Assembly (NCBI GenBank): GCA_964529035.1
Contig: CAZGUG010000021.1
Coordinates: 1-31,328, forward strand
From: CAZGUG01 sp964529035
GTDB lineage: Bacteria > Bacillota > Clostridia > Ch29
DNA length: 31,328 nt
Direction: 5' to 3'
Shown here: positions 1 through 6,648 of the stretch, in pieces
How the letters are laid out: each line of letters opens with the position of its first letter
Position numbering within the stretch: the first letter of the stretch is position 1
The notes under the pieces: generated by a model
Databases searched by the model: none
The model's input: the letters and a program-made list of their open reading frames with translations, nothing else
What the model was told of the DNA's origin: nothing
Position numbers and translations under genes: made by a program

Positions 1-116
1 ACTGGATAAGATGGCAGAAAAATCCCCTTTACATTAACTGAAATTAGTGGTATATTTTTGTTTAAGTATAAATAATTATACCGAAAACTTTATAAAACTA
101 ATCCCACGGTAAAAAA

Positions 117-135
117 ATCAGAAATAGTTTCTGAT
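117..135. promoter_or_regulatory. Operator-like perfect inverted repeat upstream of livJ
   Basis: The sequence ATCAGAAA-TAG-TTTCTGAT is a perfect inverted repeat with 8-bp arms around a 3-bp centre. That size and symmetry suit a dimeric repressor. A second, shorter palindrome (TTCCATGGAA) lies at 162-171. The region 1-311 otherwise has no gene and is AT-rich. A TTGACA box lies at 253-258, but I found no convincing -10 box at the right distance, so no promoter is called. The regulator is unknown. Confidence 0.4.
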
Positions 136-311
136 CGTTTCCATTTACATTCTGCATCCAGTTCCATGGAAATATAAGCAGCAGCATTAAAGGATTAAAA
201 CAATATTTGTTATTGTACTTACAAACCTTTTGTGACGGAACCCGATGACCTGTTGACAGAAGGATTCTTGGTCACGCGGGATAAGAATAAAAATATGGGG
301 AGGTTGATTTG

Positions 312-1484
312 ATGACAAGAAAACGTTGGGCTATAGCACTTATGGTTGTTCTGCTGCTGTCGGCGGTATTTGGTTGCAGCCAACCGGGCGGGGAGCCGCA
401 GGATGAAGGGGCGGAGCCGGCGGAGGCCGAAGGACCGCAGTTTGACGGGGAGATGCTCATTGGTATTATGGTACCCATAACCGGTTCGGAGGCTACATAT
501 GGCAAAGATATGGAGAATGCCATAAGGATTGCAGTGGGCGAAATAAATGCAGCCGGAGGTATATTGGGAAAAGAAGTCAAACTGACTGTGGGAGACGATG
601 GTTGTGATCCCCAGATGTGCACCGCCGCCGCAAGTAAACTCGTATCTTCTGACGTTGTGGCAGTGCTTGGAGGTTACTGTTCAGGGGCAACCATACCTGC
701 ACTAAAGATCTACGGCGATGCCAAGGTGCCCTTTGTCATACTGGCAGCAAACTCCACCCAGATAATTGATGAAAACCCCGGCTGGGCTTTCATGATAAAC
801 AGCCCCGGTTTCCACCAGGCCAATGCAGCAGCTGATTCCTTTGAAAACCTTGACGTTTCCAAACTGGCCCTTGTTCATCAGGGGGACGGTTTTTCAGAGA
901 ACCTTGCAGAGCTTACCAGGGACGAATGGGAAGGCAGGGGTCATGAAGTTGTGGCCTACGATGTCGTAAACAAAGGCGAACAGGACTTCTCATCGCTGGT
1001 TACCAAGATAAGGTCATCCGATGCAGAGGGAGTATACTGGACAGCATACCATGCTGACGGAGCACTTTTAATAAGGCAGCTGCGACAGGGAGGATATACC
1101 GGTGAAATTGTCGTGGCAGACGGCTCCAGTTCGGTACAGCTACTGGAAATTGCCGGTTCAGCCGGTGAAGGCGTATATTGCACATCACCTCCTGTTGTGG
1201 ACTTCCTGCCGGCAGCCAAGGAATTCATTGCGAAGTACAATGCAGAATACGGTCAGCAGCCGGGTCCCTATGCCGGACTTTCCTATGACGGTACCTATCT
1301 CCTGGCAGAGGCTATCGAAAAAGCTGGAAGCACAGACCCGGATGCCATTAAAGATGCACTGGCAGCGACCAATGAGTTCGAAACCCTTTCAGGGACAATC
1401 ACCTTTACGGATGAAAACATACTGGCAGAGAGCAACTTTATAATAATAAAAGGTGAAGGGGGCAATTGGGTCCTGGCAGAATAA
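312..1484 (+). CDS. livJ: Branched-chain amino acid-type ABC transporter, substrate-binding lipoprotein
   Basis: This is the extracytoplasmic binding protein of a high-affinity importer of the LivJ/LivK (periplasmic binding protein type I) family. The N-terminus is a lipoprotein signal: basic MTRKR, a hydrophobic stretch, then VFGC followed by a Gly/Glu/Pro-rich linker. The mature domain starts near 'MLIGIMVPITGSEATYGKD', typical of the family, and the total of about 390 residues is normal. I chose ATG 312 over TTG 309 because GGGGAGG at 297-303 then sits 8 bases upstream. It is the first gene of livJHMGF. The true ligand (Leu/Ile/Val, another amino acid or an imino acid) cannot be read from sequence. 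Confidence 0.93.
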   Translation: MTRKRWAIALMVVLLLSAVFGCSQPGGEPQDEGAEPAEAEGPQFDGEMLIGIMVPITGSEATYGKDMENAIRIAVGEINAAGGILGKEVKLTVGDDGCDPQMCTAAASKLVSSDVVAVLGGYCSGATIPALKIYGDAKVPFVILAANSTQIIDENPGWAFMINSPGFHQANAAADSFENLDVSKLALVHQGDGFSENLAELTRDEWEGRGHEVVAYDVVNKGEQDFSSLVTKIRSSDAEGVYWTAYHADGALLIRQLRQGGYTGEIVVADGSSSVQLLEIAGSAGEGVYCTSPPVVDFLPAAKEFIAKYNAEYGQQPGPYAGLSYDGTYLLAEAIEKAGSTDPDAIKDALAATNEFETLSGTITFTDENILAESNFIIIKGEGGNWVLAE

Positions 1485-1492
1485 AACTGTTG

Positions 1493-1537
1493 GCGCAAGT
1501 TGGGGGTCTTATGGGGCCTTCGGCTTGCGCAATTTTT
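1493..1537 (+). terminator. Hairpin with T-run between livJ and livH
   Basis: GCGCAAG (1493-1499) pairs with CTTGCGC (1524-1530), and AATTTTT follows. The loop is long (24 bases) and GC-rich. Placed just after the binding-protein gene, it probably acts as a partial terminator or mRNA-stabilising stem, which would make more LivJ than membrane components. This arrangement is common in ABC importer operons. Confidence 0.6.
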
Positions 1538-1558
1538 CACAAATGAAAGGGTGAGCTT

Positions 1559-2476
1559 ATGTCTTTTCAAGAGATTTTCATTCAGCAGTTGTTTAACGGC
1601 TTGCTTCTGGGATCCTTTTACGGGCTGGTTGCCCTGGGTTATTCAATGGTTTATGGAATAATTAAGCTTCTTAATTTCGCCCATGGAGATATATATATGG
1701 TGGGCGGTTTTTGTAGTTTATCTTTATTGGCTTTTTTCGGGAGAACCTTTATTGGCAACGGCTGGTTAGGAATTATTGCGGCAATGCTGATTACAATGAT
1801 AATTGTAGGTATGTTGGGAGTGATCATTGAGAGGGTTGCTTACAAGCCACTTCGGGAAGCCCCGCGCCTTTCTCTACTGATTACCGCATTGGGTGTTTCA
1901 ATGGTGTTGTATAATTCGGTAATGGTTATTACCGGGGGTGAGTATAGGGCGTACGGAACCGGATTGGGATATGAGGGCTTTGCGATTGGCAGCGTTTTTA
2001 TTACCCATACCCAGGCTATTTTGATAGTAGCAGCCGTTGCACTCATGCTGATCCTTCATCTGTTTATTACCAGGACAATGTATGGTAAGGCCATGAGGGC
2101 AATTTCCATGGACCGTGACTGCTGCCGCCTTATGGGTGTTAACGTCAACAAAATAATTGCCCTTACCTTTTTTGTGGGTTCTACGCTGGCTGCTTCCGCA
2201 GGAATGATGGCAGGCGTATATTATGGCAGCCTGCATTTCTTTATGGGATTTGTAATAGGTATTAAAGCCTTTACCGCTGCCGTTATTGGAGGTATCGGGA
2301 TAATTCCCGGCGCAATGCTGGGCGGACTGCTACTGGGCCTATTGGAATCCTTCGGTACACAGATTCCCTTTATCGGCTCGGAATGGAAGGATGTTTTTTC
2401 CTTTTCGATACTTATTCTTATACTCATTTTTAAACCGACAGGGCTTTTGGGTAAAAAAGAAAGCGAGAGGATGTAG
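1559..2476 (+). CDS. livH: Branched-chain amino acid-type ABC transporter permease LivH
   Basis: First of two integral membrane permeases of the Liv importer. The 305 residues carry about eight hydrophobic segments. Family hallmarks are 'NGLLLGSFYGLVALGYSMVY' at the start, 'LLNFAHGDIYMVG' near residue 40, and 'GKAMRAISMDRDCCRLMGVN' near residues 177-196, the cytoplasmic loop that contacts the ATPases. ATG 1559 is preceded by AAAGGGTGAG. The C-terminal 'IFKPTGLLGKK' is typical. It lies between livJ and livM, five bases before livM. Confidence 0.95.
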   Translation: MSFQEIFIQQLFNGLLLGSFYGLVALGYSMVYGIIKLLNFAHGDIYMVGGFCSLSLLAFFGRTFIGNGWLGIIAAMLITMIIVGMLGVIIERVAYKPLREAPRLSLLITALGVSMVLYNSVMVITGGEYRAYGTGLGYEGFAIGSVFITHTQAILIVAAVALMLILHLFITRTMYGKAMRAISMDRDCCRLMGVNVNKIIALTFFVGSTLAASAGMMAGVYYGSLHFFMGFVIGIKAFTAAVIGGIGIIPGAMLGGLLLGLLESFGTQIPFIGSEWKDVFSFSILILILIFKPTGLLGKKESERM

Positions 2477-2481
2477 AGTCT

Positions 2482-3498
2482 ATGAAGGAAAAACAGTCAG
2501 GCTTGCAAACTGCAGCTGCTCAGGCAGCTAAAAAACAAGGTAATCCTTTGGGAGAACTAATAAATAAGCTGTATATATTTTTCGACAACAAGAAAAACAG
2601 GTACGGTGCTGTGCTGGTTGTGACGGCTGTGCTGCTTTATCTGCCGATGGTTACCAGCATGTATTTCATGGAGGTTATGACAAACATCTGGTTTCATGTA
2701 ATTGTATGCCTTGGCTTGAATATTATAGTCGGATTTGCAGGGCTTCTAAGCCTTGGTTATGCGGCTTTTTTTGCCGTAGGTGCTTATACTACGGGAATAC
2801 TGATACTGCATTACGGTGTAAGCTTCTGGCTTACCCTTCCGGTCAGCGTACTTATGGCTGTTATTGCCGGGCTTGCAATCGGAGGGCCTACCCTGAGGCT
2901 GAGAAGCGATTATCTGGCGATAGTGACGCTGGGTTTTGGTGAGATTACCCGGCTGGCAGCAAGAAACATGCAAATAACCGGGCGCGCTACCGGGCTGGTC
3001 GGAATAGACAGGCCTGCGCTGTTCGGTATGGCTCTTTATAAAATTAATCATTATTATTACGCGTTTTTCATACTGGCATTCCTGGCAATCTTCATCTCGT
3101 ACAGACTTCAGGATTCAAGGCTGGGAAGGGCCTGGAAGTGCATAAGGGAGGACGAAGATGCCGCCGAGGCAATGGGTATTAATGTAGTCGCGGTTCGCCT
3201 GTATGCTTTTATTATCGGATCCGTATTCGGGGCAATTGCAGGTTCCTTCATGGCGGTAAAAATGACTGCCATTTCACCGGAATCTTTTTTGTTTACCCAG
3301 TCGGTTATGATTTTGCTTGCGGTGGTACTTGGGGGCATGGGAAAGATTCCGGGCGTAATACTGGGAGCGTTTGCGGTGGTAGCTTTCCCGGAAGTCTTCA
3401 GGGGTATCGGACAGTACAGAATGCTGATATTTGGTGTGGTACTGCTGATTATAATGATTTACCGTCCCCAGGGACTGTGGCCTGAACGTGATACCTGA
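2482..3498 (+). CDS. livM: Branched-chain amino acid-type ABC transporter permease LivM
   Basis: Second permease of the Liv importer, 338 residues. A hydrophilic N-terminal extension of about 45 residues precedes roughly eight to nine membrane segments. The family signatures 'GLNIIVGFAGLLSLGYAAFF' and 'LRLRSDYLAIVTLGFGEITR' are clear. A cytoplasmic coupling stretch, 'WKCIREDEDAAEAMGIN', matches the permease-ATPase contact loop, and the end 'MIYRPQGLWPERD' is typical. The start at 2482 has GAGAGG at 2465-2470. It probably forms a heterodimeric channel with LivH. Confidence 0.94.
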   Translation: MKEKQSGLQTAAAQAAKKQGNPLGELINKLYIFFDNKKNRYGAVLVVTAVLLYLPMVTSMYFMEVMTNIWFHVIVCLGLNIIVGFAGLLSLGYAAFFAVGAYTTGILILHYGVSFWLTLPVSVLMAVIAGLAIGGPTLRLRSDYLAIVTLGFGEITRLAARNMQITGRATGLVGIDRPALFGMALYKINHYYYAFFILAFLAIFISYRLQDSRLGRAWKCIREDEDAAEAMGINVVAVRLYAFIIGSVFGAIAGSFMAVKMTAISPESFLFTQSVMILLAVVLGGMGKIPGVILGAFAVVAFPEVFRGIGQYRMLIFGVVLLIIMIYRPQGLWPERDT

Positions 3499-3542
3499 TA
3501 ATTATCTGATCAGAAAAATATTTACGGACGGGGTGAACTATT

Positions 3543-4313
3543 ATGATACTGGATGTAAAAGACTTAACGCTGAGGTTTGGAGGGCTGACAGCCGTTAATA
3601 GGGTCAGCTTCGGGATAGAGGAAGGTTCCATTGAAAGCCTTATAGGACCCAACGGAGCCGGGAAAACGTCGGTTTTCAACTGTCTTACCGGTTTTTATAA
3701 ACCCCAGGAAGGAGAAGTCTTGTTCCAGGGGACAAGCGTCTTAAGACAAAAACCGCATAAAATCACAACAATGGGCATGGCCAGGACCTTCCAGAACCTG
3801 CGGCTGTTTAAAAATTTAACGGTTATGGAAAATGTTATGTCCGGGATGCACTGCCGTACTTCGGCAGGTGCGGCGGCAGCCGTATTAAGGTCCCCTGCCC
3901 AGAGAGCGGAGGAAAATAGAATAAGGGAAGTTGCCATTGAGTGCATGGAGTTTGTCGGCATCCTGGACAAAAAGGACAGAACGGCAAAAAACCTGCCCTA
4001 TGGAGACCAGAGAAGGGTGGAATGGGCAAGGGCCCTCGCAACACAACCCAAACTGCTGCTTTTGGATGAACCGGCTGCGGGACTTAACTATGATGAAAAG
4101 GAACGGTTGATTGAGCTAATAAGGCGTATACGGGATGAACGGAAGATAACCGTTTTTTTAATAGAGCATGACATGGGTTTGGTTATGAAAATCTCTGAGC
4201 AGATATTTGTGCTGGATTACGGAGTAAAAATTGCGGAGGGTACTGCACAGGAAGTCAAGAATAACCCCAAGGTAATAGAAGCATATTTGGGGAAAGAGGA
4301 GGAAGCCGTATGA
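3543..4313 (+). CDS. livG: Branched-chain amino acid-type ABC transporter ATP-binding protein LivG
   Basis: Cytoplasmic ATPase of the importer, 256 residues. Walker A is 'GPNGAGKTS' near residue 35, the Q-loop is within 'ARTFQNLRLF', Walker B is 'LLLLDEPAAGLN', and the switch histidine is in 'VFLIEHDMGLV'. The ABC signature is the LivG-type variant 'LPYGDQRRVEWARAL' instead of LSGGQ, which is normal for this subfamily. The stop codon overlaps the livF start (ATGA, 4310-4313), so the two ATPases are translationally coupled. Confidence 0.95.
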   Translation: MILDVKDLTLRFGGLTAVNRVSFGIEEGSIESLIGPNGAGKTSVFNCLTGFYKPQEGEVLFQGTSVLRQKPHKITTMGMARTFQNLRLFKNLTVMENVMSGMHCRTSAGAAAAVLRSPAQRAEENRIREVAIECMEFVGILDKKDRTAKNLPYGDQRRVEWARALATQPKLLLLDEPAAGLNYDEKERLIELIRRIRDERKITVFLIEHDMGLVMKISEQIFVLDYGVKIAEGTAQEVKNNPKVIEAYLGKEEEAV

Positions 4314-5026
4314 GTGAAGCAGTTCTTTCCCTGAAAAATCTTGAGACCCGCTACGGACAGATATATGCGCTGAAGGGTATAAGCCTTGATGTTCGTGAAG
4401 GGGAGATAGTTACCCTGCTGGGTTCCAATGGCGCCGGAAAAAGCACCACCCTAAAAACAATATCAAGCCTGGTACCGGCGTGTTCCGGTAAGGTGGAATT
4501 TTACGGTAAAGACATTACAAATGCGCCGCCCCATGCTGTTGTGGAGATGGGTGTAATACATGTCCCGGAAGGGCGCAGAATTTTTAAAGAGCTGAACGTT
4601 CAGGAAAACCTGGAACTGGGGTCATTCATTTTAAAGGACGATGCCGAAAGAAGGCGCAGAATAGAAAGGGTTTTTGAACTGTTTCCCGCCCTTAAGGACA
4701 GACGGAAGCAAATGGGAGGACTGCTTTCGGGTGGTGAGCAGCAGATGCTTGCCATAGGACGTGCTCTTATGGTTGACCCGAAGGTGCTGCTTCTGGACGA
4801 GCCTTCCATGGGACTGGCCCCGATAATTGTTCAGGGGATAATGGATATAATAAAGAAGATCAATGAAGAAGGCACCACAATCCTGCTTGTGGAACAGAAT
4901 GCTAAGGTTGCCCTTAAACTTGCCGACAGGGGATACGTGCTGGAAACGGGAGAAATAGTCATGGAGGGCAGCGCAGACGTATTAAGCAAAGACGACAGTA
5001 TTGTAAAAGCTTACCTGGGCCATTGA
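4310..5026 (+). CDS. livF: Branched-chain amino acid-type ABC transporter ATP-binding protein LivF
   Basis: Second ATPase of the Liv importer, 238 residues, the usual length. Walker A is 'GSNGAGKST', the ABC signature is 'LSGGEQQML', Walker B is 'LLLLDEPSMGL', and the H-loop position carries Gln in 'LLVEQNA', as is usual for LivF. The 'HVPEGRRIFKELNVQENL' segment is a LivF hallmark. It starts in a 4-base overlap with livG and is the last gene before a strong terminator, so the importer operon ends here. Confidence 0.95.
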   Translation: MSEAVLSLKNLETRYGQIYALKGISLDVREGEIVTLLGSNGAGKSTTLKTISSLVPACSGKVEFYGKDITNAPPHAVVEMGVIHVPEGRRIFKELNVQENLELGSFILKDDAERRRRIERVFELFPALKDRRKQMGGLLSGGEQQMLAIGRALMVDPKVLLLDEPSMGLAPIIVQGIMDIIKKINEEGTTILLVEQNAKVALKLADRGYVLETGEIVMEGSADVLSKDDSIVKAYLGH

Positions 5027-5068
5027 TATGATGGGAAAGGCGGATTGGAAAAGCGAAAACCAGTCAGT

Positions 5069-5104
5069 ACGACAGGGGAATGTCACCCTGTCGTTGGTTT
5101 TTAT
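5069..5104 (+). terminator. Rho-independent terminator of the liv operon
   Basis: A 9-bp perfect stem, ACGACAGGG (5069-5077) with CCCTGTCGT (5086-5094), encloses an 8-base loop and is followed by TGGTTTTTAT. It lies 42 bases after the livF stop and separates the importer operon from the hydroxyproline genes. Confidence 0.88.
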
Positions 5105-5139
5105 ACCGCAGTTATAAGGGCGATCAAAGGGACCGGCAA

Positions 5140-5168
5140 TTGTTGTTGGCGAAAAAAACTTATATAAT
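5140..5168 (+). promoter_or_regulatory. Sigma-A-type promoter for the proX-hypE-hypD genes
   Basis: TTGTTG (5140-5145), a 17-base spacer, then a perfect TATAAT (5163-5168). The predicted transcript start near 5175 falls at the edge of the GAAGGAGG ribosome binding site, so the leader would be very short. The -35 box is weak, which leaves room for an activator. Confidence 0.6.
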
Positions 5169-5193
5169 AGGTGAAGGAGGTTTATTGTACATA

Positions 5194-5682
5194 ATGACGA
5201 GCGAAGAAAGGGTATACCGTGTTCTGGACGAGCTTGGTATAAAATTTGCCGTTAAACAGCACCCTCCGGTATATACGGTGGGGGAAGCGGAAAGGTTCTG
5301 GAATGGCATTCCCGGGACCCACTGCAAAAATTTATTCCTGCGGGACCAAAGGGGCAAAAAACACTACCTGGTAGTGATGCTGCACGATAAAAAGGCTGAT
5401 ATGGCCGCGCTGGCAGAACGGATAGGAGACGGCAAACTCAGCTTTGCGTCAGAAAGAAGGCTGGAAAAGTACCTGGGCCTTACAACGGGTGCGGTCTCGC
5501 CCTTCGGACTTATAAACGACCACGACGGCCGGGTAAGGGTGATACTGGATGAAGATTTGAAGGGTTCGGACAGCGTAAGCTTTCATCCGAATGTAAATAC
5601 TGCCACCGTTACAATATCATTCAAGGATTTCCAGCGTTTTCTGGACCACTGCAAAAACGAAGTGTCCTATTTAACCGTTTAG
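5194..5682 (+). CDS. Prolyl-tRNA editing protein (YbaK/ProX family, PrdX/ProXp-like)
   Basis: Stand-alone trans-editing deacylase domain of 162 residues, the normal family length. Relatives hydrolyse tRNA-Pro mischarged with Ala, Cys or other small amino acids. Lys45-Asn46 in 'GTHCKNLFLRD' is the conserved catalytic Lys/Asn pair, and 'FHPNVNTATV' (His131) is the second signature. An open frame extends upstream to 5080, but it runs through the liv terminator. ATG 5194 with GAAGGAGG at 5173-5180 is therefore preferred; TTG 5185 is closer to the RBS and cannot be excluded. It sits just upstream of hydroxyproline dehydratase genes, much as prdX accompanies proline reductase clusters. The exact tRNA substrate is not determinable. 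Confidence 0.87.
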   Translation: MTSEERVYRVLDELGIKFAVKQHPPVYTVGEAERFWNGIPGTHCKNLFLRDQRGKKHYLVVMLHDKKADMAALAERIGDGKLSFASERRLEKYLGLTTGAVSPFGLINDHDGRVRVILDEDLKGSDSVSFHPNVNTATVTISFKDFQRFLDHCKNEVSYLTV

Positions 5683-5739
5683 AAAAAACAAACCCTAACA
5701 ATTATCTTGCTTGAACCGTGTGGGGCTGGGGGTAATAAT

Positions 5740-6642
5740 ATGGATGAAGGAACAATATTTAATATACAGAGGTATTCTATACACGACGGACCGGGTATTC
5801 GTACCACCGTATTTCTGAAGGGCTGCCCCGTTCACTGCTGGTGGTGCCATAACCCGGAGAGCCAGGGCTACGGACCACAGCTAATTCTTCGTGAAGATAG
5901 GTGTATTGGCTGCGGAGCCTGTATGGATATATGTGCCAACAACGCGGTTACCTTGAAAAACTCTCTGCCTTATACCGACAGGGACAGATGTAGCTGCTGC
6001 GGAGCATGTGCCAGGGCCTGTCCAACCTGTGCACGTGAAATTATAGGCGAAACGGTATCGGTGGAGCATGTAACAGGCGAAATTGAAAAGGATATAATCT
6101 TTTACGACCAGTCGGGTGGGGGTGCCACCTTTTCAGGCGGTGAACCCCTGGCACAGCCTGCATTCTTAAGAAAGTTGTTAAAGGCATGCAGGGACAGGGA
6201 TATACATACCGCGGTGGATACTTCGGGCTATGCAAACTGGGAAGTGATACACAGTGTGGCCGGTAGTACCGAGTTGTTCCTGTATGATATCAAGCATTTG
6301 GACGATACAATGCATACCAAAACCGTGGGTGTTTCCAACAGAGTTATACTTGATAACCTCCAAAAACTTGCCAGGATACACGGCAATATAATAATCAGAA
6401 TGCCGCTGGTGCCGGGTATAAATGACGACGATGAGAATATTGTAAGCACTGCGCAGTTTATATCGTCTGTAAATATTAAGGAGGTAAATATTCTGCCCTA
6501 TCACAAAACCGGGATGGACAAATACGGAAGGTTGGGCAGGGAATACAGGCTGACCGATACACTGGAACCCTCAAAAGAACTGATTGACAGGATTGAAGGA
6601 ATGTTTCAGAAATACGGGTTAAATGTAAAGATTGGAGGTTGA
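5740..6642 (+). CDS. hypE: Glycyl radical enzyme activase (radical SAM), partner of HypD
   Basis: This enzyme cleaves S-adenosylmethionine with a [4Fe-4S] cluster and abstracts hydrogen from the glycine of the downstream enzyme. The radical-SAM motif CX3CX2C is at Cys29, Cys33 and Cys36 ('GCPVHCWWC'). Two extra ferredoxin-type clusters follow: Cys55/58/61/65 and Cys84/87/90/94. 'GGGATFSGGEPL' is the SAM-contacting GGE motif. The total of 300 residues fits the two-extra-cluster class of activases. I chose ATG 5740, with GGGGGT upstream, over TTG 5707, because homology begins at 'IFNIQRYSIHDGPGIRT'. The gene for its substrate begins six bases after the stop. The symbol follows the hydroxyproline dehydratase system, not hydrogenase maturation HypE. 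Confidence 0.9.
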   Translation: MDEGTIFNIQRYSIHDGPGIRTTVFLKGCPVHCWWCHNPESQGYGPQLILREDRCIGCGACMDICANNAVTLKNSLPYTDRDRCSCCGACARACPTCAREIIGETVSVEHVTGEIEKDIIFYDQSGGGATFSGGEPLAQPAFLRKLLKACRDRDIHTAVDTSGYANWEVIHSVAGSTELFLYDIKHLDDTMHTKTVGVSNRVILDNLQKLARIHGNIIIRMPLVPGINDDDENIVSTAQFISSVNIKEVNILPYHKTGMDKYGRLGREYRLTDTLEPSKELIDRIEGMFQKYGLNVKIGG

Positions 6643-6648
6643 TACCAT

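Noticed and set aside
253..296. TTGACA at 253-258 as a livJ promoter.
   Set aside because: No TATAAT-like box lies 16-19 bases downstream; the best A/T stretch is 22 or more bases away.
5080..5193. Upstream extension of the prolyl-tRNA editing ORF to 5080.
   Set aside because: The extension runs through the liv terminator and the new promoter, and adds residues not found in the family.
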